DNA of 64,000 nt. It comes from Antedon mediterranea (taxonomy: Eukaryota; Echinodermata; Crinoidea; Comatulida; Antedonidae). The stretch spans positions 11,582,932 to 11,646,931 of the forward strand of contig NC_092679.1 in the NCBI RefSeq assembly GCF_964355755.1, given 5' to 3'. This document shows positions 49,830 through 62,420 of this stretch, one piece after another (positions within the stretch are counted from its first letter, which is position 1; every line of letters begins with the position of its first letter). The notes beneath the pieces are model-generated. The model saw only the letters and a program-made list of their open reading frames with translations, was not told the DNA's origin and did no database searches. The translations under genes and the position numbers were made by a program.

Positions 49830-50760
49830 CCTCCTGTTACGCTCAACTGAATCGCAAAACCTCTTAATCACCCGTTGTTGTTATACAGTAGCAATTCAAG
49901 GTTCACCTTTACAACAATTGTCTATAGATTTCTATAGAGAACGGAGCTCGGGTATTTTATAGAAGTACACAATTTCTATAGTCAATGAATGATTTAGGCG
50001 CCTAGACAAATTAAGTGGTTTATTTCTTGTCTTTTTATAAGAATTCAAATAATCTATATTCTTAGATTGTTCGACTTTCTATTTTAAATAATCACGGTCA
50101 CGAGAAAGGGAAACAAATTAGTCCGTAAGCAATGGGATATCAGTTCCCTTCGCCTTGGTAGCATGAATCACTAATATCTACGCAAGATCAGAAATACGTT
50201 TTTTATTTCAAATGTTTTTGAATGTGTCATTTTATTGTCACATAATAGTTATTTTACCTGAAAAAATGTAATTTAAAGCAAGAAATACTTAAATTGTCTG
50301 TCAGACAATGGTTTTTGGGTTTCTTTTCTCTTTTGATATGTGAATAGATATAATTTTTTTGGTTACAGAAGGAAATACTCAATTTCTGTCACTTTAGTTA
50401 ATTTTATTGCAAAGGTCAAGTCTGGAGGTCACTTCATCACCCTAGATATTTCAAGTGTGAAGTGTCCTATTACAAACACAAACTTTAATGGACTGTTTTG
50501 ATAATAATTCAATGAGTATCTGACAGTGAATTACAGTCAAAAGTCAGTATTATAGTCAAATGGGACTCATAAATACCAGAAATGCTTTGGGATTTGTAAT
50601 TTTAGCATGACATGTCCTAATAGACTCTTTTCCCAGACATTTTTTGGGTCTAGAAGCTGGAATCTATAAATTATAGTGGAGTTTCCATTTTCGCAAAACT
50701 GTCGTCCTTAGAACTATAACTGCTGCTTGCTTTAGCTTCTGATTGAGTAGTCCTAATGGG
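49830..50760. other. AT-rich intergenic sequence
   Basis: No gene or repeat with definable ends seen; short inverted words such as tttctatagagaac near 49925 only. Confidence 0.45.
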
Positions 50761-50769
50761 ACGTAGCTG

Positions 50770-52602
50770 GCTAGAGCAGCAGCGTGAAAATTAAGTCCAT
50801 ACAGACTACTGTTTTCCGTTACACGCGTTGAGGTTTTGATAGCATGTATTGGAAAATTAATTTGTGGAGGGTTTTACTGATCCGGGAATGCTGTTTATCG
50901 AATATATTCCAGTTTAAATCACCAACAACAATAATCACTATCTGGAATAAAAGATATTTGATCAGCACTATATCAACAAATTCAGCATACGAATTCGGTG
51001 GTCTATAGACATTACCTATAACAAACGGTTTAGTGTTAACCGGCTCAATTTGTATCCATACCAATTTAACTGTATTTTCACAATATCAATGACATAAAAA
51101 TCAACATTTTCATTTACATGAAGCTACCCAACCTTCCTGTCTATTTCTGTCTGCTCTAACTAGTAGGTATCTCGGGATTGCAAGTTCACTATTTATGTCC
51201 GGCTATATTTTGATCTAGCCATGAGGTCTCACTATATAATTCCTAAAACATGGAAACGGCATTCCGAAGTTAAATTCCGAACATAAACTACCTTATTGTA
51301 GAGACTTCTGACATTTAAATGACCAATTTTAAAGCCTTTTGTACATTCAATCAATATCGCATAATTTTCATAGTATGCATGGAACTGAACTAAAACAGGA
51401 TAAACAACGGAGTCGTTACGTAATTCACCATTGTCTACATCGTTGTATAAATGGCTTCCTACATTGCTATGCTCGTTGAATGAGTGAATTGCTTAAAATG
51501 TTTATCAAACGCGTTACAAATAAATCGGGAATTATCTTTATCATTACCTTTACAGTTAGGGATCGGAAAGTTCTAGATAAAACCACTTTCTCGTTACTCT
51601 GCTAGTGATGGTATGTATGCGATCAACAACAGAAACTGCAGATATCACTGATGCATAGTTTTGCTTAGCCTACAGTCCGTAGTAAACTTGATCTTTTTCT
51701 CGTAAGGTTTTCATGAATGTATATAGCTCCCCTTCAGTTTCTTTTTGCTATACTTCATTTCTAACATTATACGAACTAAACTTCACTATATTCCTCTTCC
51801 TCTTACATTTTTCTTAACGTTTAGCCCCAATATATGTCTATATGGCTGTGTAATTTATACAACACCCTAAAGTTGAATCCGTCTTTAATGTTTAGCGTGT
51901 TGCACGGGCCGAGGTCAACCCCACAAAAACCTTGCAGTTATACATGAAATCGTAATACCGTGTTATACCGTAGTTCATAATCCTAAGTTTGTATAATATA
52001 CTTGCATGCATTATGAATTAATATGAGTTTATATTAAGGATTTTAATAAAGGATGATTTCGTTTAAAATTTAGTTTATTCAATTATTGATTTTTTAAATC
52101 TGCTTTTGAAATTAGAAAAAAAATGTTTTAGAATTAGGATAAAACTATGCTACATTTTGCCAAATTATGCTAACATTTGATTAGCGTTAATGTTAAGTGC
52201 TAAATCAGTTAAAATATGCAAAAAAGCACAATTATCTACTAGATTTGGTAAACATTTTCACAGCACATACTTTTATTTAACGAGAGGTCAAAACAATACC
52301 CTGAGGACACTTCTAACACGCCAACAGCAACCGGGAATCCACACAATTTTAGGATTCAGCCAAGTAGCCTTTTTTGCAATTAAAATCTCATTACACGGAA
52401 TCTCTTCGATGTTATACAACACACTTTTTGTAGGCGTGTGGAATATGCGTGTAATAGCGTGTTGTATAAACGCGCCTACTTTTACGTTTAATTTTTGCTT
52501 AAACAAATCCACAACAATATTGTCTGTTATCTCGCCTTGTTTCTCTTCTATTCCGTGAATAATCAAGCACTTCCATCCTTCTTGAATACTGTTCTTCTTC
52601 AT
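50770..52602 (-). mobile_element. Decayed non-LTR retrotransposon, minus strand
   Basis: An ORF1 remnant lies at 52602-52288 (KCLIIHGIEE, LFKQKLNVKVGAFIQ), the equivalent of RRNCLILYGVPE in the element at 36.5 kb. Further along the minus strand, about 51330-50819, come endonuclease traces in broken frames: NVRSLYNKV, SWLDQNIAG, RADRNRQEGWVA, then the open stretch PFVIGNVYRPPNS, VVGDLNWNIFD, ISKTLHKLIFQYMLSKPQRV. The SDH motif and all RT motifs are missing, so the 3' half is lost. Confidence 0.75.
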
Positions 52603-53429
52603 CTAGCTCATTTTGTAAGTCTTCTACCTGTTGTTCGGCTTAGTTCTATAGAATCTATAATATTATATTATATATTATATTATATTTCTCATTATTTATG
52701 GATGATTATCTCATCAATTGGATATTGATAGTTATGCTCATTTTGAAATAATACAGTACCGGTACCATTTTTTTTCTAACGATTAAAAATGTATTATTTA
52801 AATTATATAATTGCAACTATGGGATGAGCATGTGATGAATTTAATATTAAAAATTATTATTATAAATTGATAAATTATTATCAGAAAACCTTTTCCATTT
52901 GTTATCGTTAAAAATGTAAAAAGATTTATATGATTTTTTCTAGACTAGTTAGACAAATTAAAAATCAAATAGAAATACAATAAAAAGAAGAAAAAATGCA
53001 GAAAAACAAAAACAATATGGCACTATTATTATTAGTGATTAGGGAATTAACTCCCCTATAGTATAATATGAAAAAAAGTAAATCAAAGAAAAGCAGATGG
53101 CGTCGTGGTAACGTAATTAAGGAATGTAATGTTTGTTTTTTTTATCCCATATTTTACTATTTTATATAACTGTTCACTAGATTAAATAAGGCACCTACTA
53201 TTTGGAAACGCTCACTGATACAGTCCACTGGCAGAAAGTAGTAATCCTTAAACGCTAAATGACTATAATAGACCTGTAGTGCACTTACAGCGGTGCCTAT
53301 AAAATGTCTTGAAAACATTTTTAAAGGGGAATGACGTTGGAGATAAATTATATTCTTAACAATTTGCATATCGTTTAGCCTACATAGGGGTATAGAATAA
53401 TGTAGATGACGCCGCGGCGTCATAACTTG

Positions 53430-54000
53430 CTTGGTCATCTTGATTATTATGTTTTTTTTCTAGATTTTTCGTCCGCTTTTAATACTATACAATTACATTT
53501 TAATGAGAAAATGAATATTTTAGGTGTAAACCAGTTATGGATCAATAACATTTTAAAGGATAGGGAACAATATGTCTGTTTTGAACGAGTGTAAATCTGA
53601 ATTCCGCAATGCAATACAATACAAGGCTGTGTCCTTTCACCAAATTTTCTCTCTTTTATACAATACTTTAAACTGTATTATACATGACCAGGTTTTACAA
53701 AGTGTTTTGTAAAATATGCAGATGATACCTGTCTTGTTGGGGTTGTAAATACATACAGATATTACTTAAAGCCGAAAAAGAGATTATTATTTATTATAGG
53801 AAACGTGATATAGACAGTGAGCTTACAATTATGACTGATAAGGTTGAGATTGTAAAACATCATAAATATTTAGGCAAAATAATTGATGATAAATCTAAAT
53901 TGGACAAAAATTAAACATTAAATTACAAAAAAAAGGTGCAAACAGATGCCTTATTTTTTGTTGAAGACGCATGAAGAAATTCTATTTTTTTGCAATGGAA
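53430..54000 (+). pseudogene. RT fragment, left arm of an inverted pair
   Basis: Encodes YYVFFLDFSSAFNTIQ (RT palm motif A) at about 53440-53490 and, further on, FVKYADDTCLVGVV (motif C) near 53705-53745, then HHKYLGKIIDDKSKLDKN near 53858-53912. The normal QG-containing segment in between is shortened and full of stops. Non-LTR type, dead. An inverted relative lies at 54210-54660. Confidence 0.75.
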
Positions 54001-54209
54001 TCGTAGTGTTGTTTTATGAATAAGTAATTTTATCAGTTTTAACATTTTAAAATGTTAACAAATAGCTTGGTTTTACAGCCTCGATAAACATATACTGTAG
54101 TATGAAGAGAGTAGAGAAAATCAGTAAAAAAGTAAGAACGCTGATAATATTGTAAACAGTGCTGCCACATTAGGATGAGAAACTTTCTTCCTACTGTAAT
54201 GAGGCATGA

Positions 54210-54660
54210 AACAAACACGGAGTTTCTTAATTCATACGTCTTAAAAAATAAGGCATCTGTTTGCACCTATTGATAGCATATGTTGATTTTTCTTTCTAGA
54301 TTTAAGTTTATCATCAATTATTGTGCCTAAATGATGTTTTACAATCTCAACCTTATCAGTCATAATTGTTGTAATCATCTCTTTTGTTTTCTTGCTATTC
54401 GATCAGCCTAAGTACACCAATAAAAGAGAACCGATTTATATCAGAGTATAACTTGTGTAGAATTATCTTTTACAACCCCAACACGACAGGTATCATCTGT
54501 ATGTTCGCTATCCTTTAACAAGCAATTGATGCTTAAAAGGATAGACTGGTTTACACCTAAAATATTCATTGTATTGGTTGTATACTATTAAAAGCGGATG
54601 AAAATAGAAATAAACCCCCTAGCATAAGTATTAGCACAACCAAGATGATTGTCTTCAATC
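54210..54660 (-). pseudogene. RT fragment, right arm of an inverted pair
   Basis: The reverse complement matches the left arm through ggtgcaaacagatgcctta, gatgataaa, actgataaggttgagattgt, gcagatgatacctgt-like, aatattttaggtgtaaacca and tccgcttttaatagtatac. Internal deletions differ from those in the left arm. The arms flank a spacer of about 200 bp (54010-54200). Confidence 0.72.
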
Positions 54661-55370
54661 TTTCTTCAAAACTTTCTCTTGCGTTGTGACACTTCCATCA
54701 TTATCTCTTTCTGTACTTGCCTTATCCGTATTCTTGATGCATTCCTGCTTTCTTTAATTAATTTCTTTAACCACCATGTTTAGACTAAATACTGCATTAG
54801 TATTGAGTGTATGCCTAATTTAATGTGTCTGATGAGTCAAAGAGTCCTAAAATGAAGAATCCCATGGGTCTCTTTCTAGGTAACTACACATAGTACAATG
54901 ATTACAGACAAATACAAGTTATTTTGAGAAAAAAAATTAGTAGGTCAAGTGTTATAACGTTCGTAAAGCTAGTTACTTATTCGCCGTAGAGGTCGTGTAT
55001 CCAAAAAATGTGAAAAAAAATCAAATAGTTTCATCATGGATTAAGGAATCCATGGTTTCATCGATCCATAACAAAATAAGTGGAAAATGATATGATGACA
55101 TATTATAATGGTTACTATGTCGACATAATATTTATATTTATGTCGACTTGACAAGATAAATTATCTTGACAAGTCGCCAAGTGGATGGCAATTATAACGT
55201 ATGTACGTAATACCATGATTCCATAATTTTACATACTAACTAGGCTGGTTGCTACTATTCAAATTAGGCGAACACGTCATAACAAACTTGTTAATTTAAT
55301 TCATGATATTGTTATTGTTTAATGTGACCACGTTTTAAACTATTACTTATTTATTATTATCACATTTATC
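54661..55370. other. Intergenic sequence upstream of the METTL27-like gene
   Basis: Mostly featureless AT-rich sequence. At about 55118-55190 lie two copies of the palindrome-containing word tatgtcgac and an imperfect dyad, acttgacaagataa-att-ttatcttgacaagt, resembling a MITE core. No TATA box or other convincing promoter motif was found before the gene. Confidence 0.5.
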
Positions 55371-55454
55371 AAAATGGTGAAAAAGGTTGTTTTGCCACAT
55401 GAAATAAAAAACAATTACCACCTCTTGTTGTTTCTTATTCTACTGGTTTGTAGA

Positions 55455-58400
55455 ATGACGTCTGAGCCGGCGCCGTACGAGCAGTATGAAGATATCAACG
55501 CACAGGATAGAGCGTCTCGCTTTAACAAGTCTTTTACACTGACAGAAGGCTACAGTACGACTGAGCGGATTGCTTACTACGATGAATGGTCAGAGACTTA
55601 TGACGAGGTATCGTTTTTGGCATGTTATTTAAGATACACCTCAGGGCGATAGCTTACAAATTGTGAATGCTAACAAATAAATGATACAAAAAAACTAAAC
55701 AATACTATACAGATTATAGTGTACCGATTATTTTGTACTGATATTAAAGGGATCAGGAAACAATCATACAACCATGTTCATAAAGCATTTGAATGCGCGG
55801 GTCAAATGTCCACGAGGAAGATGCGTGCGAAAAATACGCATTCTCAACATGTTGAAGCTTTGTCAGACTACGGACCACAATGTCTTAACTTATATGCGCA
55901 ACATTACCGTGCGAAACATAAATAATTTAGATTTAAAACAAGATAAGTCACGTTATTTTATATGAATACCTTTACTGCACATGTTCTCCGCATAGTTCCT
56001 GAATGATACGTCGCATAGTTTGCGAATCCAGAATACGTAATCAATGCAAACCCCTTGTGGATAGATGAATGACGCGGAACGAAAAGAAATAGAACTGCGC
56101 ATGTATATAACCTACAGGCGGTGTTTTTGTCTCTCATGAATATGAAAATGTAATTTCAATAACACAAAATAGCATTAATAAATTGACATGACACCTTTGT
56201 TTTTAAGGACATGAGGTCATACGGCTTTACTGGACCGGAAATAGCCGTTGAATATATGAAGAGGTATTTCACAGACACCAATGCCAAATACCTGGATTGT
56301 TTATCTGGTACTGGTCTTTTAGGTGTACACGTAAGTTTTTGTAGGGTGTCACGAAACCTAAGATCACGAAAGCTAAGACCCAAGACCTAAGATTACAAAT
56401 TCTAAGATATATGACAGCTTAAAAACAATAATTGTTTATCTATATACACAATTTTAAACGTAGTAGGTTTAATTTATTAATGCTTTTTACCATAAATTTA
56501 ATTAAATACTTACCACAACCAAAAATAAACAATATTTTCGCTCGTTGAGTAAATATATACCTTTGTTTTACAACAAACTGGACGGTTTGTTTGTTGATAT
56601 ATATTTACTCCATTGTGTTGGTTCCAGGGGGTGTTTCCCTTTCCCTTTCCAAATTAATTCAACTAACTTTATTGAATTCTGAATACCACACCTTAGAATA
56701 AGTAAGAAAGATATTCACATAAAAAGTAACAAATAAATACTTGGTATTTATAAATAAAAATTGGTGATTTTACAGATGTGTTTCTTGCACACTTTCGCAT
56801 ATTCAACTTTCAATATTTTCGTCTCTATGGAGCGCCAAAAAACAACAATAATAGAGGGCTAAAAATGCGTCTACATTTAATGCATTTATTTGTGAAATAC
56901 ACGTTTAATTTGTTCAATACATTTTGTCAATTTGTCAATAAAAATGTTATAATATGTTAATATTATGATTTTGTCGATTTTATTCTTAAAGTTAACGAAA
57001 CCGTGTAAACTATCAACAGTAACATTTTATTTGTATTGACACTGACAAAATATATTGAATTGAACATGATTTTCACCAAAAAAATTAGTTAAATAGATGG
57101 ATTCCACATAGTGTTTAGCCATCTAATTATGTTGCTCTTTTGGCGTTCCATAGAAACAAAATATTAAACATAGAGTACTGTATTCGAAATTCGCATGAGA
57201 AAAACGTCTGTAAAATCATCAATTTATTTAAAGAATGTATTGTTATTTTATTGATTCTTCTTCATCTAATTCTAAGGTGTGGTATTCAGGATACAGTTTA
57301 GAGTTAAAATACCAGGCAGGTGCGAAAGACAACAATTGGTAATCTTAGGTCTTGGGTCTTAGGTTTCGTGATCTTAGGTCTTACTGGGTCTTAGCTTTCG
57401 TGATCTTAGGTTCTTGACACCCTCGCCGGGCATGCTCGAGCTTGCACTCAAGAGATCCACCCATCTCGTAAGCGATCACCTCCCTCTATTAAGAAGACCA
57501 CCATATCTAAGGTGGTCGCTTACGAGATGGCCGCTTGTTGAAAGTTGGTCGCTTACGAGAGGTGGATAGATTGATTGATAAGTAAAGAGAGTGATGGTCT
57601 TTTAAAAGAGATGGTCACTTACGAAAGGTGCTCGATTATGAGAAGCGGTCCTTTATTAGAGGAGGTGATCACTTACGAGAGGTGGTCGATTATGAGAAGC
57701 GGTCCTTTAACAGAGATGATGGACCGTGGTCGTTCAATAGAAGTAGTCGCTAAAGAGGGTGGTTGCTTACGATGTATGGTCTGTTTTTAGGGAGGTGGAT
57801 AGACTAATAGCTAAGCAAAGAGATAAATTTGCACATGATTTAGACATAGGTTTGTAAAATATATAATATTTTCTACATCAGCTGACGATAGTAACTACAT
57901 TAGCTGGAAGGCAATTTGCGTTACTACATTAGCTGTTGACCGTTCTACATTAGCTGGTGTTGATTTGATTATTTACTACATAAGCTGTTGGTGTTTCTAC
58001 ATTAGCTTGAGGTTTTACTAATTAGCGGTGGATTGTTTTACATTAGCGGTTGTTTCGACAATAGCTGGCGTTTTCTACATTAGCGGTTGTAACAGGGCCC
58101 CGTGTCATCACAACTAAACGTCATACTTGCAGGAGGAAGAGTAAAATTTCACTATTTCTCTGATACTAGGCATCAGGCCCCCTCCGCTACTGTACGCATA
58201 TGATGCGTGTTATACGATGACCTGTAATAATTAGTCTCACTACCATTTTTTGTTAAAGCCAGAGAAATTTACAAAAAAGCATTGATTGATTGTTCTTGCT
58301 ATTGATTTACTTTAAGATCAATATTAAAAAATTGTACAGTACTATACCTTTTGTACTTGCTGCAATAACAGAGCAAGCTAGGATCATACATATTTGATAG

Positions 58401-61102
58401 AAAAATCCGCAGTAAATAATCGAAGATTCCAAAGGATTCCGCCGTGGTTACTAACTTCCGCCGTGGCATTCTGTACTTTGCTGTCGTGTTTCATTACTTA
58501 ATTTGCCGTGGTGTTTCATTTGATTTTCCGTACGTGGTGTAAGTTGCCGTGGTATTTTTGTTAAATAGCCGTGATGTTTTATTTTTAATTTGCCCTGAGG
58601 TTTTTTTCCGTGGGGTTTTTTGTAAATTGCCCTGTTTTTTTTTGTAAATTGCAGTGGCTTTACAACAAAATTGCCATGACACTTACAGGCCACCGTAGTG
58701 TTAGCCAGCTACCAATTATTATCTTGTCAGTATACTGACGTTTCCTTAGGCCTACTAGTTACTTAAGCCGTTTCAGGTCGGCCTTAACTAAAATATGTTT
58801 AGGTCCATTGATTGTGAGCAAATAAGGCCTATTAATAATTAACGGTAAGGGTAAGCAATCTAGAGGCTAGAGTAGATGGTTTCACTTTTCTCCCAATTCA
58901 AATTAAAAGAACAGCTTCACGTCACTAATTGTTATTTGTAAAATGCATCATAAAAATGAATATACACAATTATCCTCTCTTTTATTAATATATTAAAAAA
59001 GCCTTAAAATCAACTAGGACGTTGGCCCCTCCCCTCTATCTTTAAGTAGACTGGATCCGCCGCTTAAAATATTTGTTAGAGGAAATTTGTAGGCAATTGT
59101 CTATCTGCTTGCAGCACTCACTTTGCAATTTCAAGTATAATAATAGGAATTGCAGAAGCTTTTTGTTGTATATTAATTAATTTCAAATAACACTTTTTAA
59201 AAAGAAAACCTTCATTGCATTTTAAAGTTGTATGGGTACCAGATTAACATTTAGTTTTCGTTCGATGTCTTTTTCATTTTGACGACTAGATTAAAGAGTT
59301 GGGGTACACAGACTTCCACGCAATCGATGCATCCAGCGTGGCACTGGAGAAGGCAAAATCCCGACAAGCTTATACTAATTTTATTCAAGAATTGATTACT
59401 GCAGAAAAAAAACTCAGCATAGAGACAGGTATATAGCCTACAGTGCTAGAAAGGATAGGGATAAAGGCATTAGACATGCTAAATGACACATTTTTGTTTC
59501 GATTTTCGTTCGAAGCAGACAGGCTAAATGTAGGCTACATGTAAACAAACCATATTTTGCATGATAACCAAAATAGTATATCATGTTTATTATAAAGTAA
59601 CAGTGGCCTACCAGCTTCAGTCGCAGATGATGGGCTAATCCAGAATTCATGAAGCATACGCTAATGTAATTACCTATTTCCCATTTCTTTTTTTTTTTAA
59701 ATTCCCTACTTTATGTTCTTAAAGATACATATGATGGTTTGGTGAGTGTTGCTTGTTTTGCATCCGGGCATTTGGAACCAGACTGTGTTGACGATTGGTG
59801 CCGTATTGTTAAACCAGGTAGGCCTACTACGTAGACAATGATTTCACATTATTTACCTCCGCCAAGGAGGTATGTAGGCCTAGTCGATTGCGTGTGTCTG
59901 TTTGTCTGTCTGTTTGTTTGTTAGCAGGAATACTCAACAAGTTTTTGCAATATCTTTACCAAATGAAAATACAGATAGGCCTACTGTAGATATCTGGTCA
60001 AGGACCACTCCATTAAATTTTGGAGGCAATACGGACCAGGGTCCCAATTCTGGACCCCTTTTAATATTATTTTCAGACCTGAGTGTTAAAAGATACGAGA
60101 CAATTTGCAAAAACCGGCGATCAGTCTTAAAGTACGGTAACAAGTAAACTGAAATTGATTTTATCGATAACTACTTAATGTCCAAAAAACGGCAAGAGTT
60201 ATAATTTGTGATTTGTAATTTTAAAACATAATTGATTTAATGTATTTCATTTCAAATTCACTCGTTCGTTTTTGGCTTTGCTGTTCTATTGTTAGTCAAT
60301 TTAAACTATTGTTAGTTGAAAGGCTGGTTACATAACCATTACACTAAATTCGCATACACATGGTTGTAGTGAAATTAGCCTAATCACACACAGCGTTAAT
60401 TTTTTTTCCCGGTGAAATCTTTTCTAGGAGAATGTTACAGTAGGCGGAGGTATGCACTCTCGGAGTGCCGTTCTAGTTCATTTTGTAACGATATCTTCAG
60501 TTGAATCTGAGCGGTGTTATTGACTTGCAAGTTTTTTACTTTTGAGAGATCACCATTGACTATGCATGTCAATCTTTTATATTAATAACATAACACATTC
60601 CATTACGGTAACAATACAAACTAGCCCCCATCTATTCTTCGAATTCATTTTTAAAAAGCTACGTGTAAAGGATTGTTCCCCTATTAAGTTCGCGATTAAC
60701 TGCTCACTACAGTTTATGTGAAATGTTCTTCCTCCGCGATCAAAGTCTGATGATCAACGTTTCCTTGTTGAAACGCCAGCGTGTACCTTCGGTTAACTGC
60801 ATCTTGAATGGCAGTCTATCATTATCAACTTACAGCATTCTTTATATGTGTTGTATGGCAATTTTTATTCCTTTTCTAAATAATTGATTTAACATTTTTT
60901 TCACGCTTATTTAGGTGGCATTGTGTTGATTGTAATGAATCAACGATGGCTATTTCATGAGCCATCTTACAACGAAGGAAAGCTTGAAGCAGTCTTCCAG
61001 AAACGTGTCAATGAAGGCAAATGGGAGTTAGTTGTTAGAGAACAGAGAGATAAATATTTTGTTAAGGATGTAGCAGAAGTTTTTGTTTTCAATGTGAAAT
61101 AA
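55455..61102 (+). CDS. METTL27: METTL27 (WBSCR27)-like SAM-dependent methyltransferase (5 exons)
   Basis: Exons 55455-55607, 56208-56330, 59290-59428, 59725-59817 and 60915-61102 (taa) sum to 696 nt, 231 aa, in phase with GT-AG borders. The fold is a class I Rossmann methyltransferase. YYDEWSETYDE near residues 41-51 is the entry motif of this family. SAM motif I is DCLSGTGLLG (81-90), and the acidic residue after strand 2 is Asp105 in HAIDAS. YDGLVSVACFASGHL and RIVKPGGIVLIVMN correspond to motifs post-II and III. The substrate of METTL27 is not established. An upstream in-frame ATG at 55374 would add 27 residues, rich in Leu/Ile; MTSEPAPYEQ was preferred as soluble, but this is undecided. 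An aataaa overlaps the stop (61098-61103). Intron 2 holds a foldback transposon and three degenerate arrays; intron 4 holds another dispersed repeat. Confidence 0.9.
56344..57422. mobile_element. Foldback element, copy 2, in METTL27 intron 2
   Basis: 1079-bp relative of the 46174-47259 element, with the same gggtgtcacgaaacctaaga left end, matching inverted right end and long inner arms (tctatggagcgccaaaa / inverse). It starts only 13 bp after the splice donor of exon 2. The right end has diverged (ttcttgacaccc) and no target duplication is apparent, so this copy is probably older. Confidence 0.85.
57455..57790. repeat. Degenerate ggtcgcttacgagaggtg repeat, inverted centre
   Basis: About eight loose copies of ggtggtcgcttacgagag. 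The first lies in the opposite orientation (ctcgtaagcgatcacctc, about 57467). The switch occurs at the dyad gaccaccatatctaaggtgg near 57500. The 71-codon frame across it is a by-product. Confidence 0.75.
57871..58095 (+). repeat. Interspersed ctacattagctg motif array
   Basis: About ten copies of ctacattagctgktg at uneven spacings of 18-30 bp. The motif changes to acattagcggttg in the last third. Spacers vary more than the motif. Confidence 0.75.
58440..58690 (+). repeat. Degenerate ttgccgtggtgtttc repeat
   Basis: About ten copies of a 20-25 bp unit with core gccgtggtgttt, decaying toward gccctg and a T-rich tail on the right. Overlapping minus-strand frames are by-products of the repeat. Confidence 0.75.
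59855..60478 (+). mobile_element. Dispersed repeat, acctccgccaaggaggtatg to gagtgccgttctagtt
   Basis: In METTL27 intron 4. Starts with the dyad acctccgccaaggaggt and ends with ggcggaggtatgcactctcg and gagtgccgttctagtt. The internal frame around 59930-60120 reads like the repeat's usual translated phrase (TTPLNFGG, DQGPNSGPL). From memory this start and end recur in many marine animal genomes. No transposase is encoded here, and the class is not assigned. Confidence 0.65.
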
Positions 61103-62310
61103 AGAAATATACACACACGCCTGTGCCTACAGTACATGAATTACATTTAATTCATATAAAACTAAATTTATATATCTCCCAAATGACTTTCATGGGTTAT
61201 TTATCTCTCTGTCTGGTTTTTACTGTGTAAAGTATATTGAGATGCAAATAAATAAAGCAAATCGATTTAAATTACAATAATAAAGTAAACATTGATAGAC
61301 TGGTAAACTAAAATGGATATTTTAAGCCAGTGAAGTTATTTAAAAATAAATGATACACATGATCAAACAATTAATTTAAAAAACATAGCTTGGCTGCTTT
61401 ATTTTGCAAAACTTAAAGACGTTTGATTTTTTTTAAGGATGAATATCGCTCTTCTTTGTGAATTGAAATGAATACTTAATGCATTAACATGCAGCACTGG
61501 TTAAAAGTACAAGTAATGTTGATATTATTCTGTATATCTATATTTCGAACTTAAAAAGGTTGTTATCTTTTTAACATCGGGAAAGAAATCCTTGCTCTAA
61601 TAAATAAAGGTATAGATGTAAATGGATATCAATTGCCTACAAATTATCCGATTAACTAAATAATTACTTATTTAATTTAAAAAATATTATTACTCAGAAG
61701 ACAAAACATAATTCTTTGGTAACAACGCTTTAATTTGAAATGTTTTTAAAAGCATTAATATTTATCCAGATTATCAAGTTTGCATTTAAATAGAATAAAA
61801 CAGCAGGCTCCTTGGCTTAGTAGTAATTAATAATAATAAAACAGCAGGCTCCTTGGCTTAGTAGTAATTAATAATAATAAAACAGCAGGCTCCTTGGCTT
61901 AGTAGTAATTAATAATAATAGTTTATTATGTCGGTAACTAAAAACTCCAAACAAACAGACAATAGGATTGCTATAATAAAGTCGAAATTCCACTTGAATG
62001 GAAGGATATTTGTAACAAAATAATACTTGATTCCCAATAGCTGCCAGAGTAAAATTTTCAACAAACTGGAAAACCTAATCAAACACATATTTTACTTTTA
62101 AGACTTGTTTCTATTAGGTCTTTATGTGCACTTTAAAAAAAACACATCCATCACTTCTCTAATTTCGGTTCTATAACTAATCCCGATTGAGATTTAAAAA
62201 AAAAAATAGCCTCTTCATTAGATATCCTGGATATACTATTGATTTTGCTCCTTTTCCATGATGAAAAAAAAACCCACTACACTTCTGCACATGGTCACAT
62301 TATGTACTGT
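61103..62310. other. Sequence downstream of the METTL27-like gene
   Basis: AT-rich, with no gene recognised. It contains the 41-bp triplicate listed next and several AATAAA words that could serve as alternative polyadenylation signals. Confidence 0.5.
61797..61919 (+). repeat. 41-bp direct repeat, three identical copies
   Basis: Units start at 61797, 61838 and 61879 and read aaaacagcaggctccttggc, ttagtagtaattaataataa, t. Full identity implies recent expansion. Confidence 0.93.
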
Positions 62311-62318
62311 AATAATAG

Positions 62319-62420
62319 TGTTATGAGGTTTCTGACTTGTAATGAAGACTCTACTCGCTTGACTGTAGTAACACATATATTGTTTATTCAATAATACGTT
62401 ATATACTCAATACAATACAA
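62319..62420 (-). mobile_element. Possible LTR 3' end on the minus strand
   Basis: Read on the minus strand the segment runs from aataaacaatatatgtgtta to agaaacctcataaca, that is a polyadenylation-like signal followed by a terminus in ...CA. This would fit the R-U5 end of an LTR. The opposite end, a primer-binding site and a target duplication were not found. The adjacent 62450-62560 contains three gaagtggctgtgaggtg-type short repeats. Confidence 0.25.

Noticed and set aside
53157-53438. 93-codon minus-strand frame next to the RT fragments
   Set aside because: Has no recognisable motif; could be retrotransposon debris but cannot be supported.
55719-55965. Short frames in METTL27 intron 1
   Set aside because: No homology recognised; METTL27 reads continuously from exon 1 to exon 2 without them.
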